Assembly (NCBI GenBank): GCA_035301485.1
Contig: DATGUF010000011.1
Span: 1-64,000, forward strand
Direction: 5' to 3'
DNA length: 64,000 nucleotides
DNA from: CALEAR01 sp035301485
GTDB taxonomy: Bacteria > Pseudomonadota > Gammaproteobacteria > Pseudomonadales > Alcanivoracaceae
The notes beneath the pieces were generated by a model. The model was not told the origin of the DNA. It made no database searches and saw nothing but the letters and a program-made list of their open reading frames with translations. Every line of letters starts with the position of its first letter. Positions within the stretch are counted from its first letter, which is position 1. Positions 41,995 to 51,150 of the stretch are shown here, in pieces. The position numbers and the translations under genes were made by a program.

Positions 41995-43688
41995 GTAATA
42001 AGCAGGTCATCATAAAACATCAGCTAAGCCGCCTAGGCTTAGTGTTGCTTGTTTTAGCTGCGCTAGCTGCTGTGCTCGTATGGCGTGCTTGGGATCTGCA
42101 CGTTATTCAACATGATTTTTTAGCGGGCGAAGGCGCTAAACGAAACACCAGAATTCAGCCGCTGACGGCTTACCGTGGTGTTATCAAAGATAGGGATGGT
42201 CGTCCTTTAGCTGTTAGTACACCGGTCACCACCTTATGGGGTGAGCCCTCTGAATTGCTTGAAAATAAAGAAGCTTGGCAGCGCTTGAAAGGCAATCCCG
42301 TGTTGTCTGAAGAAGAGCTCGCTAAACGCGTCCATTTGTATCGCAACCGCAGCTACGTTTATTTGGCACGTCGTTTGGCCCCGTCGCAGGCACAGTCCGT
42401 GCTATCTAAAAATATTCCTGGTATTTACACCGAGACAGAATATCGACGTTATTACCCAGCCGGCGAAGTGGCAGGCCATTTAGTGGGCTTTACCAATATC
42501 GACGACCGCGGCCAAGAAGGTTTGGAGCTCATGCTTGATGAGCGTCTCAACGGCATTAGCGGGCGTAAAAAAGTAGTGCGCGACCTCAAAGGCCGCGTTA
42601 TTCAAGATATTGAAGTACAAAAAGAAGCTCGTCCTGGTGAGGATATTGAACTAAGCATTGATTTGCGGCTTCAATACATCGCTTACCGCGAATTAAAAGC
42701 TGCGGTGGAGAAATACCAAGCCGCAGGAGGCAGCGTGGTGGTGCTAGATGCTCGCACAGGAGAAGTGCTAGCGATGGTGAACCAGCCGGGCTTTAACCCC
42801 AATAGCCGCGCTGGTGTTTCTATCAGTGCGCTGCGCAATCGAGCGCTCACTGACTTGTTCGAGCCGGGCTCTACGATTAAACCGCTAACTATTGCCGCAG
42901 GAATGGAAGCGGGCACGGTAACGCGAGACACAGTAATCGACACCACACCAGGCACCATGCGTATTGGCCGAGATACAGTGCGTGATTTCCGTAACTATGG
43001 CGTGATGGATATTCCCACGGTATTGGCGAAATCCTCCAACGTGGCCACTTCAAAAATAGCCCTAGAGCTAGACCAACAAGCGCTGCCCGCATTAATGGGG
43101 CGTTTTGGGCTAGGTATGACAACAGGTATTGGTTTTCCAGGCGAAGCAGCGGGTAATTTACCTTTTCGCCATAACTGGCGTGAAATTGAAACCGCCACGC
43201 TTTCCTACGGTTATGGTGTCTCGGTAACAGCCCTGCAATTAGCACGTGCTTACGGCGTTATCGCTAATAATGGAATGCAACTGCCCGTTACCTTATTCAA
43301 GCGGGAAAAAGCCCCAGCAGGTGAGCAAATTATTGCTGCGGAATACGCTAATGCACTGGTTACAATGCTTGAAGGTGTAGTGAGCGAAGGTACAGCGAGT
43401 GGCGCCCGAGTGCCTGGTTATCGAATCGCCGGTAAAACAGGAACGGTGCGCAAACTCATCAATGGCAGCTACGGTGCCGGTCGCTATCTCGCCATGTTTG
43501 CGGGTATCGCTCCCGTTGAAGATCCGCGCATTGTTACAGTAGTGGTGGTGGATGATCCGCGCAGTGGCGTTTATTACGGTGGTTTAGTGGCCGCACCTGT
43601 CTTTGCAAGCATCATGCAGGCAGTGTTGCCAATGTTAAATATAGAACCAGAAGAAAAGCCCCTAGTGGCGCAAAGGGGGCATTTATGA
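41991..43688 (+). CDS. ftsI: Peptidoglycan transpeptidase FtsI (PBP3)
   Basis: Septal cross-linking enzyme. 565 residues from the ATG at 41991, which overlaps the ftsL stop. One membrane span (about 16-32), PBP dimerisation region (55-205), then the transpeptidase domain with nucleophile Ser294 in SxxK (GSTIK, to Lys297), SxN at 348-350 and KTGT at 482-485. A longer in-frame start at 41901 lies within ftsL and is rejected. Unlike E. coli FtsI there is no long processed C-terminal tail. Confidence 0.96.
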   Translation: MSNKQVIIKHQLSRLGLVLLVLAALAAVLVWRAWDLHVIQHDFLAGEGAKRNTRIQPLTAYRGVIKDRDGRPLAVSTPVTTLWGEPSELLENKEAWQRLKGNPVLSEEELAKRVHLYRNRSYVYLARRLAPSQAQSVLSKNIPGIYTETEYRRYYPAGEVAGHLVGFTNIDDRGQEGLELMLDERLNGISGRKKVVRDLKGRVIQDIEVQKEARPGEDIELSIDLRLQYIAYRELKAAVEKYQAAGGSVVVLDARTGEVLAMVNQPGFNPNSRAGVSISALRNRALTDLFEPGSTIKPLTIAAGMEAGTVTRDTVIDTTPGTMRIGRDTVRDFRNYGVMDIPTVLAKSSNVATSKIALELDQQALPALMGRFGLGMTTGIGFPGEAAGNLPFRHNWREIETATLSYGYGVSVTALQLARAYGVIANNGMQLPVTLFKREKAPAGEQIIAAEYANALVTMLEGVVSEGTASGARVPGYRIAGKTGTVRKLINGSYGAGRYLAMFAGIAPVEDPRIVTVVVVDDPRSGVYYGGLVAAPVFASIMQAVLPMLNIEPEEKPLVAQRGHL

Positions 43689-45151
43689 ACCCCCTAACGC
43701 TACAGCAATTACTCCCGCAGTGGGAACTGCCCGCAAACGTGGCGCATATAAACGTGCAGCACTGGCACGTGGACAGCCGTGCTATCCAGCAAGGTGATGG
43801 TTTCATTGGTCTCGTTGGCACAGCGCTAGACGGGCGTCAGTATGTGGCGCAGGCCATTGCTGCAGGTGCAGTGGTGGCACTGGTGGAAGCGGACACGTTT
43901 ACACTAACAGAAGAGCAGGGTGTGCCCTGTGTTCACGTACCAGCTTTACGCAAACATTTAGGTGAGCTACTGCAAGCACATTATGGTAGTGCTGCCGCAT
44001 TACCCGTGGTGGCGGTAACGGGTACGAATGGCAAAACCACGGTAACAGGATTCGTGCAGCAATTGTTAGGGCATTTAGGCCAACCTTGGGGGTTGTTAGG
44101 CACTTTGGGCGCTTGTTTTGGCGGCCAGTGTGAATACCTAGGTTTAACTACGGCCGACGCAGCCAGTGTGCACCGTTATTGGGCTGCATTTAGAGCACAA
44201 GGAGCGCAAGGGCTTGTTCTAGAGGCTTCGTCTCATGCTCTAGACCAAAACCGCTTGGCAGGGCTGCCAGTTAATGTGGCCGTTTGGACAAACATCGGCC
44301 GAGATCATTTGGATTATCACGGCACTCTCGATGCCTATATAGAGGCCAAGAAGCATTTATTTAAGCGTGCTGAAATTAAAACGGCGGTGTTGCCCGCTGA
44401 TGATGAGCTTTTGCGTAACTTTGCCGCAGAACTAGCGGTGCCCGTGATGGCGTTTGGGCGCCATTCAAGCAGTGATGTGCGCTATGAAACAGTGGAGTTT
44501 TTGCCCGAAGGTGTAGCTTTTACATTAGTGCATCAGCAAGAGAAGTGGGCCATCAGTTTGCCTTTATACGGTGCCTTTAATATCGATAACGTGCTCGCCG
44601 CAGTGGCAGCACTGGTGGCTGTGGGCTATCAGCTCAGCGAATTAGTGCCGCATTTGGAGAAACTTATCCCAGTGCCTGGCCGCATGGAGCAAGTGCGCAA
44701 CGAGCAAGGGCCCACCGTTATTATCGATTTCGCTCATACAGCTGATGCGCTAGCAGCTACTTTAGAAGCCTTGGCTGAGCATTTCACAGGCAAGATTCAT
44801 TGTGTGTTTGGCTGCGGTGGCGATCGCGATGCCGGTAAACGCCCATTAATGGCGCAGGCAGCAGAGCAAGGCGCCGATTATTTATGGCTTACCAGCGACA
44901 ACCCTCGCAGTGAGAGCCCTGAAAAAATTATTGCTGATATGCAGGCAGGTTTAACGCAAGCGGCTAACGCGCAGGTGTTGATTGACCGTGCGGAGGCTAT
45001 TCGTGCCGCCATAAGCGCAGCCGAACATAACGACGTAGTACTCATCGCCGGTAAAGGGCATGAAGAAGAACAGATTATAGGTAGCGAAAGAATACCTTTT
45101 AGCGACAAAGCGGTTGCAGCCAAAGTGCTCGCCACATGGAGGGCTGCATGA
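43685..45151 (+). CDS. murE: UDP-MurNAc-tripeptide synthetase MurE
   Basis: Adds meso-diaminopimelate to UDP-MurNAc-L-Ala-D-Glu. 488 residues with ATP loop VTGTNGKTTVTGF near 114-126 and the DNPRSE motif at 405-410 that selects diaminopimelate over lysine, in line with a Gram-negative wall. Start overlaps ftsI stop by four bases. Confidence 0.96.
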   Translation: MNPLTLQQLLPQWELPANVAHINVQHWHVDSRAIQQGDGFIGLVGTALDGRQYVAQAIAAGAVVALVEADTFTLTEEQGVPCVHVPALRKHLGELLQAHYGSAAALPVVAVTGTNGKTTVTGFVQQLLGHLGQPWGLLGTLGACFGGQCEYLGLTTADAASVHRYWAAFRAQGAQGLVLEASSHALDQNRLAGLPVNVAVWTNIGRDHLDYHGTLDAYIEAKKHLFKRAEIKTAVLPADDELLRNFAAELAVPVMAFGRHSSSDVRYETVEFLPEGVAFTLVHQQEKWAISLPLYGAFNIDNVLAAVAALVAVGYQLSELVPHLEKLIPVPGRMEQVRNEQGPTVIIDFAHTADALAATLEALAEHFTGKIHCVFGCGGDRDAGKRPLMAQAAEQGADYLWLTSDNPRSESPEKIIADMQAGLTQAANAQVLIDRAEAIRAAISAAEHNDVVLIAGKGHEEEQIIGSERIPFSDKAVAAKVLATWRAA

Positions 45152-46500
45152 AAATGACACTGCAACAGATAGCTACGTGGGCCAATGGCACTTTGCTCGG
45201 CAAAGATGTACCCATTGCAGGCGTTAGCATTGATAGCCGCGCCGTGCAGCCCGGTGATGTGTTTGTAGCCATAGCCGGCGACAATTTTGATGGCCACCAG
45301 TTTTTGCCAATGGCACAAGAAAAGGGTGCCGTTGCGGCTGTGGTGGCGCAAGAGCAAACGCAGTTTGTAAATGCAGTACGTGTTGCCGATACGCGCGAAG
45401 CCTTTGGTTTGTTGGCAGCAGGTTGGGCGCAACAATGCGGTGCGCGGCATGTGGCCGTTACCGGTAATTCAGGCAAAACCACCGTAAAAGAAATGTTGGC
45501 GCATCTGTTCTCTGAATCTCAATGCCTTGCCACGGCGGGCAATTTTAATAATGAAATAGGCGTGCCTTTAACCTTGCTGCGTTTAAATGAACAGCATGAA
45601 TACGGCATCTTTGAGCTCGGCGCTAATCATCAAGGCGAAATTTCTTGGACAGCCTCACTGGTGGCTCCTGAAGTAGGTGTGATTACCAATGTAACGGGTG
45701 CCCATTTAGAAGGTTTTGGCACCTTGGCAGGCATTGCCGCTGCGAAGGCAGAGATTATTACACACGTGCGCGATGTATTGGTGCTGAATAAAAACGGCGG
45801 TTTTTACGACACTTTTGCAGAAGCAGCGCAGCAGGCAGGCGTTAACACGGTCACTGTTTCTCACGATGGGCAGGCTGCTGATTTTCAGGCATTGCACATC
45901 GAGAGCCTCGATGAAAGCGTGCATTTTCAGTGCTTACATCAAGGAGAAAGTTTCAGCATTGAGTTGCCTTTACCGGGCGAACACCAAGTGGCTAATGCGT
46001 TGCAGGCTATAGCCGTAGCGCGTCATTACCAACTGTCGTGGGCGCATATTCAAAATAAACTCGCCACGTTGCCTAGTGTACCTGGGCGCTTGCAGCGTAA
46101 AACCTGTGGTGCAGGGGTGTTGTTAGATGACAGTTATAACGCCAACCCAGGTTCAGTGGCTGCTGCTATTCGTTATTTAGCGACACAGCCCGCACCCCGC
46201 ATGTTTGTGTTTGGTGGCATGGGAGAGTTGGGTGCAGCCAGTGCAGAAGAGCACCAACGTATTGGTGAGCTAGCAAAAGAAAAGCAAGTGGACGAACTGG
46301 TGGTGGTTGGCGAACTAGCCAGCCCTGCCATTGCTGCTTTTGGTGAAGGCAGTACGCAATGTTCAACCAATAACGAAGCAGCGACGCAGGCGCTGCGCAT
46401 TTTACAGCTTGGTGGCAGCGTTTTAGTGAAAGGCTCACGGAGCGCGCAGCTGGAAACAGTGGTCGCCGATGTATTAGCACAATATAAGGAAGCAAACTAA
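45148..46500 (+). CDS. murF: UDP-MurNAc-pentapeptide synthetase MurF
   Basis: Adds D-Ala-D-Ala to UDP-MurNAc-tripeptide. 450 residues from the ATG at 45148 (overlapping the murE stop and 5 bases after GGAGGG); an ATG at 45136 would place the ribosome site inside the gene. ATP loop VTGNSGKTTVKEML near 105-118, GIFELGANHQGEI near 152-164, and DDSYNANPGSVAAAI near 328-342 are MurF features. Confidence 0.96.
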   Translation: MKMTLQQIATWANGTLLGKDVPIAGVSIDSRAVQPGDVFVAIAGDNFDGHQFLPMAQEKGAVAAVVAQEQTQFVNAVRVADTREAFGLLAAGWAQQCGARHVAVTGNSGKTTVKEMLAHLFSESQCLATAGNFNNEIGVPLTLLRLNEQHEYGIFELGANHQGEISWTASLVAPEVGVITNVTGAHLEGFGTLAGIAAAKAEIITHVRDVLVLNKNGGFYDTFAEAAQQAGVNTVTVSHDGQAADFQALHIESLDESVHFQCLHQGESFSIELPLPGEHQVANALQAIAVARHYQLSWAHIQNKLATLPSVPGRLQRKTCGAGVLLDDSYNANPGSVAAAIRYLATQPAPRMFVFGGMGELGAASAEEHQRIGELAKEKQVDELVVVGELASPAIAAFGEGSTQCSTNNEAATQALRILQLGGSVLVKGSRSAQLETVVADVLAQYKEAN

Positions 46501-47582
46501 TGTTGCTTTGGCTTGCCAATTATCTCGCCCAATATCACCAAGGTTTTGTGGTGGTGCAATACCTTACGTTGCGGGCAATTTTCAGTGTGCTGACGGCACT
46601 CATTGTTGGTTTTATGGTCGCCCCCATTATGATTCAGAAATTGCGGGAATACCAGGTAGGGCAAGCTATACGTGAAGACGGCCCCGAAAGCCATTTGAAA
46701 AAATCAGGCACACCCACCATGGGTGGCGGCCTCATGATTGTTGCGATTGTGCTCTCTACCTTGTTATGGGCAGACCTTACCAACCGCTTTGTGTGGGTCA
46801 CCATGGGCGTGTTGGTGCTGTTTGGTGCTGTGGGCTGGGTTGATGATTGGCGCATTGTGGTAGAGAAAAACCCTCGTGGTTTGCCAGCTCGCTGGAAATA
46901 TTTTTGGCAGTCGGGTGGCGCTTTTGCTGCTGCATTAATTTTATATTTTACGGCTCAGAGCCCAGCTGAAACCCAGCTGATCGTACCGTTCTTTAAGAAT
47001 GTGGCCATTAACCTTGGTTTCTTTTACGTCATTCTTACTTACTTCGTGATTACGGGGGCGAGTAACGCAGTTAACCTCACCGATGGCTTAGATGGCCTTG
47101 CCATTATGCCAACAGTAATGGTGGCGGGGGCTTTAGGCGTGTTCGCTTACGTGAGCGGGCACGTACAGTTTGCTGAATACCTGCACATTCCACATGTGGC
47201 AGGAAGCGGTGAACTAGTAGTAATTGCTGCGGCTATTTGTGGCGCAGGGCTTGGGTTCTTATGGTTTAACGCCTATCCCGCACAAGTGTTTATGGGGGAT
47301 GTGGGGTCGCTATCACTGGGCGCAGTGCTTGGTGTGATGGCGGTGATCGTACGTCAAGAAATTGTGTTTTTTATCATGAGCGGCGTGTTCGTGATGGAAA
47401 CGTTATCGGTGATGATTCAAGTAGCCTCTTTTAAATTACGCGGTAAGCGTGTGTTTCGCATGGCGCCTATTCATCACCACTTTGAGTTAAAAGGCTGGCC
47501 TGAGCCGAAAATCATTGTGCGCTTTTGGTTGATCACAGTGATTTTAGTGCTCATTGGGCTAGCTACATTGAAATTACGTTAA
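46500..47582 (+). CDS. mraY: Phospho-N-acetylmuramoyl-pentapeptide transferase MraY
   Basis: Transfers phospho-MurNAc-pentapeptide to undecaprenyl phosphate, making lipid I at the inner membrane. 360 residues, ten membrane helices. Motifs: GTPTMGGGLMI near 71-81, GWVDDWRIV with the Asp pair near 118, NAVNLTDGLDGLAI near 187-200, FMGDVGSLSLGA near 263-274, and the APIHHHFELKG loop near 321-331. TAATG junction with murF. Confidence 0.97.
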   Translation: MLLWLANYLAQYHQGFVVVQYLTLRAIFSVLTALIVGFMVAPIMIQKLREYQVGQAIREDGPESHLKKSGTPTMGGGLMIVAIVLSTLLWADLTNRFVWVTMGVLVLFGAVGWVDDWRIVVEKNPRGLPARWKYFWQSGGAFAAALILYFTAQSPAETQLIVPFFKNVAINLGFFYVILTYFVITGASNAVNLTDGLDGLAIMPTVMVAGALGVFAYVSGHVQFAEYLHIPHVAGSGELVVIAAAICGAGLGFLWFNAYPAQVFMGDVGSLSLGAVLGVMAVIVRQEIVFFIMSGVFVMETLSVMIQVASFKLRGKRVFRMAPIHHHFELKGWPEPKIIVRFWLITVILVLIGLATLKLR

Positions 47583-47603
47583 TACGGAAACGGTGCACAT
47601 TAC

Positions 47604-48926
47604 ATGAGCAATAACATGTATGACTTAGTAATCGGCCTCGGGATCACAGGGCAAAGCTGTGTGCGCTACTTGCGCTCGCAGAATATGCCTGTGCGAGTGC
47701 TTGATACGCGCACCAACCCAGCTGGTTTGCAAGAGTTTAAAGAAGCTTCACCTGAAGTGCCTGTGCACTTAGGTGGTTGGAACAAAGAATGGTTGGCTGA
47801 AGCACGCCGTTTGATAGTTAGCCCAGGAGTGGCTATTGCGCAGCAGCCCATCGCAGAACAAATTGCGTTAGGTAAAGAAGTGATTGGCGATGTGGAACTA
47901 TTCGCCCGCGCGGTAACAGGCTCAGTAGCGGCAATTACTGGTTCCAATGCCAAGAGCACCGTCACAGCGTTACTTGGAGCGATGTCGGTTGAAGCGCATC
48001 GTAGCACAGAGGTGGGAGGCAACTTTGGTGTGCCTGCTTTAGATATGCTCGAAGTAGGTGCAGATATTTACGTGCTCGAGCTTTCAAGCTTCCAGCTGGA
48101 AACTACTTATAGTTTGGGCGCTCAAGTGGCAGCCTTTTTGAATGTTTCTCAAGATCACTTAGACCGTTACCGCTCTTTGGCAGATTATATTGCCGCTAAG
48201 CAACGTATTTTTGATGGCTGCCAAGTGGCAGTGTGGAATCGTGATGACTTAGTAACACGCCCACAAGGCCGTGTGGCCAGAGAAATAACGTTTGGTGTGC
48301 ATCAAGCAGCGGATTATCGCTTAGATGTGCGTTCGGGCTACTTGTACCGTCAGCAACAACGCCTTATTCACGTGAGCGATTTAAGCGTGCAAGGGCATCA
48401 CAACGTACTAAATGTATTGTCTGCTTTAGCCATGGCTGAAGCCTTAGAGTTGCCCCTGTATAACAGCTTAAAAGCAGCGGTTGAATTTAAAGGGTTGGCG
48501 CACCGTTGCCAGCTAGTGCATGAAGCCAATGGCGTGAGCTGGTTTAACGACTCCAAAGGCACCAATGTGGGCGCTACTTTAGCAGCGCTTGAAGGTATTG
48601 GCGGCGCCACAGAAGGCAAGTTAGTGCTGATTGCTGGCGGCCAAGGGAAGGAGCAAGATTTTACTCCGCTTACTGAGCCCGTTGCCGAGCAAGTACGCCA
48701 CACCCTTTTGTTGGGCGTAGATAAAGAGAAAATCGCTGCGGTATTACCGGCAGGTACCTATGAATTTGTAGAAACCATGCATGAGGCGGTAACGCGAGCG
48801 CAAGCTTTAGCGCAGCCCGGCGATGCTGTATTGCTGTCGCCAGCTTGTGCCAGCCTCGATATGTACAACAGCTACCAAGCACGTGGTGAGGCTTTTGTCG
48901 CCGCGGTTGAGGAGGTGTTGTCATGA
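47604..48926 (+). CDS. murD: UDP-MurNAc-L-Ala D-Glu ligase MurD
   Basis: Adds D-glutamate to UDP-MurNAc-L-alanine. 440 residues. The phosphate loop reads TGSNAKST, with Ala at the position where most Mur ligases have Gly; the same substitution occurs in Pseudomonas MurD, so it is a lineage trait rather than a defect. Also YVLELSSFQLETT near 153-165, NVSQDHLDRY near 174-183 and NDSKGTNVGATL near 313-324. It follows mraY after a 21-bp gap, one of the few gaps in the cluster. Confidence 0.96.
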   Translation: MSNNMYDLVIGLGITGQSCVRYLRSQNMPVRVLDTRTNPAGLQEFKEASPEVPVHLGGWNKEWLAEARRLIVSPGVAIAQQPIAEQIALGKEVIGDVELFARAVTGSVAAITGSNAKSTVTALLGAMSVEAHRSTEVGGNFGVPALDMLEVGADIYVLELSSFQLETTYSLGAQVAAFLNVSQDHLDRYRSLADYIAAKQRIFDGCQVAVWNRDDLVTRPQGRVAREITFGVHQAADYRLDVRSGYLYRQQQRLIHVSDLSVQGHHNVLNVLSALAMAEALELPLYNSLKAAVEFKGLAHRCQLVHEANGVSWFNDSKGTNVGATLAALEGIGGATEGKLVLIAGGQGKEQDFTPLTEPVAEQVRHTLLLGVDKEKIAAVLPAGTYEFVETMHEAVTRAQALAQPGDAVLLSPACASLDMYNSYQARGEAFVAAVEEVLS

Positions 48927-50086
48927 TAGCGAATTGGTGGCAACAGCTACGCAGCCGTCAAGTGGATAGTGTGTTATTAGCCACTGTTATCGGCTTGTCG
49001 TTAGTGGGCGTGGTGATGGTGATGTCTGCGTCATTGCAAATTGCCGAAACGAATTACAACAACCCTCTATATTTCTTCAAACGCCATGTGGTGTATTGGG
49101 TGCTGGCATTGGGTGTAGGGCTCTTTGCTTATGTAGCCCTACCTTTGGAGCGTTTTAAAGATATGGGGCAGCTTGCTTTCTGGCTTGCTATTGGCGTATT
49201 GGCTTTGCTCTTTATTCCTGGGTTAGGGCGCGAAGTGAATGGTTCATTACGTTGGCTCAATATTGCTGGTTTTACCATTCAGCCGTCGGAGCTAGCGAAG
49301 TTTCTCTTCATTATTTATTTAGCTGGATATATTACGCAGCGCCACGAGCTCTTGATGGAATCATGGCAAGTGTTTTTGGCACCGTTTTATTTGCTGGCAG
49401 TGATTGCTGTGTTTTTACTTAAACAACCTGACTTCGGCGCCTTGGTGGTAATAGCTAGCTGCACGCTTGGCATGTTGTTTTTAGCGGGCACGCCTTTGCG
49501 CCGATTCGTGCCATTAGCGGTGGTAATGGGAGGCTTAGCTGCTGTTATTGCTGTGTCGCAGCCGTACCGCATGGCACGTTTGATGTCTTTCTTAGACCCA
49601 TGGCAAGACCAGTTCGGCAGCGGCTATCAATTAACACAAAGCCTAATAGCCTTTGGCCGTGGTGGTTGGACCGGTGTAGGGCTTGGCAATAGCGTACAGA
49701 AGCTTTTTTACTTACCCGAAGCCCATACCGATTTTGTATACGCGGTGTTGGCTGAAGAATTTGGGTTGTTCGGCAACCTCGCACTGATTGGTGGTTTCGC
49801 CTTACTAGTTAGCCGCTTGTTTCTTATAGGCCAGCGTTTAGCGAGTGCGAACTGGTGGTTCCACGGTTTATGTGTGTATGGCTTTGCCATTGTTTTTAGC
49901 ATGCAAGCCTTGATTAACCTTGGCGTAAACATGGGCATGCTGCCCACCAAGGGTTTAACGCTGCCATTTGTGAGTTATGGCGGTAGTAGTTTGTTGGTGT
50001 CTGCTGTGATGGTGGCTATGGCGTTACGAGCTAATGCAGATCTGACTCTGGCGCAACAAGCGAGCGCAAAAGGAGGCAAGGCATGA
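48923..50086 (+). CDS. ftsW: Septal peptidoglycan glycosyltransferase FtsW
   Basis: SEDS-family polymerase that works with FtsI at the septum. 387 residues with about ten membrane helices. Family blocks are GREVNGSLRWLNIAGFTIQPSELAK (in parts, near 94-118), LKQPDFGALVVI near 160-171, YQLTQSLIAFGRGGWTGVGLGNS (in parts, near 234-256) and LPFVSYGGSSLL near 349-360. Start overlaps murD by four bases. Confidence 0.96.
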   Translation: MIANWWQQLRSRQVDSVLLATVIGLSLVGVVMVMSASLQIAETNYNNPLYFFKRHVVYWVLALGVGLFAYVALPLERFKDMGQLAFWLAIGVLALLFIPGLGREVNGSLRWLNIAGFTIQPSELAKFLFIIYLAGYITQRHELLMESWQVFLAPFYLLAVIAVFLLKQPDFGALVVIASCTLGMLFLAGTPLRRFVPLAVVMGGLAAVIAVSQPYRMARLMSFLDPWQDQFGSGYQLTQSLIAFGRGGWTGVGLGNSVQKLFYLPEAHTDFVYAVLAEEFGLFGNLALIGGFALLVSRLFLIGQRLASANWWFHGLCVYGFAIVFSMQALINLGVNMGMLPTKGLTLPFVSYGGSSLLVSAVMVAMALRANADLTLAQQASAKGGKA

Positions 50087-51150
50087 AACGAACCATAGTG
50101 GTGATGGCAGGTGGCACTGGCGGGCACGTTTTTCCAGCGTTAGCAGTGGCAAAAGTATTGCACGCACGTGGCTATAACATTCAGTGGCTAGGTGGTGAGC
50201 ATGGCATCGAGCAGCGTTTGGTGCCTGCAGCCGGTTATCCCTTGAAGGCTCTAACGGTAAAAGGGTTGCGCGGAGGTGGGTTGCTGCACAAAGTTTTGGC
50301 ACCTTTCATGGTGTTGCGTGCGGTAAACCATGCCCGCGCATGGCTGAAAACAGTGCAGCCTAGCGTTGTTATTGGTTTTGGTGGTTATGCCAGTGGGCCG
50401 GGTGGTTTAGCGGCGCGCTTACGTGGTACGCCGTTAGTGATCCACGAGCAAAATGCAATGCCAGGTTTAACCAATAGAGTATTAAGCCGTTTTGCCACCA
50501 AAACAGTGGCTGCTTTTGAAGGGGCCTTTGGCACTGATGTTGAGGTGGTGGGCAATCCAGTTCGTGAAGATATTCTAACGCTAGCTTCACCAGCTGAGCG
50601 TTACGGGCAGCGTTCAGGCCCTTTGCGCATCCTGGTGCTTGGCGGTAGCCAAGGTGCTTTGGCGCTCAATAAAACATTGCCAAGCGCGCTCGCACCGTTG
50701 GTGGCAGATAAAGACGTAGTAATTCGTCATCAAGCAGGCCGCGGCCGCATTGAGGAAACACAAGAAGCCTATGCAAGCGCCAAACTGCATGCGCAGATTG
50801 ATGAATTTATAGATGACATGGCTGAAGCCTATGCTTGGGCTGATTTAGTGATTTGCCGTGCTGGGGCGCTCACGGTGTCTGAATTGGCAGCAGCGGGCGT
50901 GGCTGCAGTATGTGTGCCTTTGCCCACTGCAGCAGACGACCACCAAACGCGTAACGCGGAATGGTTAGTGCACACAGGCGCTGCGCGGCTCATGCCACAA
51001 GCAGAGCTCACTAGCGCCGGCTTGGCACAACAACTTAACGATATTTTAGACCGAGACGTTTTACGAGAAATGGCTGAAAAAGGCCGTGCAGCGTCACACG
51101 TAAACAGCATGAAGCGCGTGGCGGATTTGTGTGAGGAATTAATTAAATGA
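50083..51150 (+). CDS. murG: UDP-GlcNAc:lipid I transferase MurG
   Basis: Makes lipid II by adding GlcNAc to lipid I on the inner face of the membrane. 355 residues, GT-B fold. MAGGTGGHVFPALAVAKVL near 8-26, GFGGYASGPGGLAA near 93-106, HEQNAMPG near 121-128, and the C-terminal donor site CRAGALTVSELAAAGVAAVCVP (in parts, near 260-281). Overlaps ftsW by four bases and murC by four bases. Confidence 0.97.
   Translation: MKRTIVVMAGGTGGHVFPALAVAKVLHARGYNIQWLGGEHGIEQRLVPAAGYPLKALTVKGLRGGGLLHKVLAPFMVLRAVNHARAWLKTVQPSVVIGFGGYASGPGGLAARLRGTPLVIHEQNAMPGLTNRVLSRFATKTVAAFEGAFGTDVEVVGNPVREDILTLASPAERYGQRSGPLRILVLGGSQGALALNKTLPSALAPLVADKDVVIRHQAGRGRIEETQEAYASAKLHAQIDEFIDDMAEAYAWADLVICRAGALTVSELAAAGVAAVCVPLPTAADDHQTRNAEWLVHTGAARLMPQAELTSAGLAQQLNDILDRDVLREMAEKGRAASHVNSMKRVADLCEELIK

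Noticed and set aside
44878..45450. 190-aa open frame antisense to murE and murF
   Set aside because: Covers the junction of two certain genes, with no motif or ribosome site.
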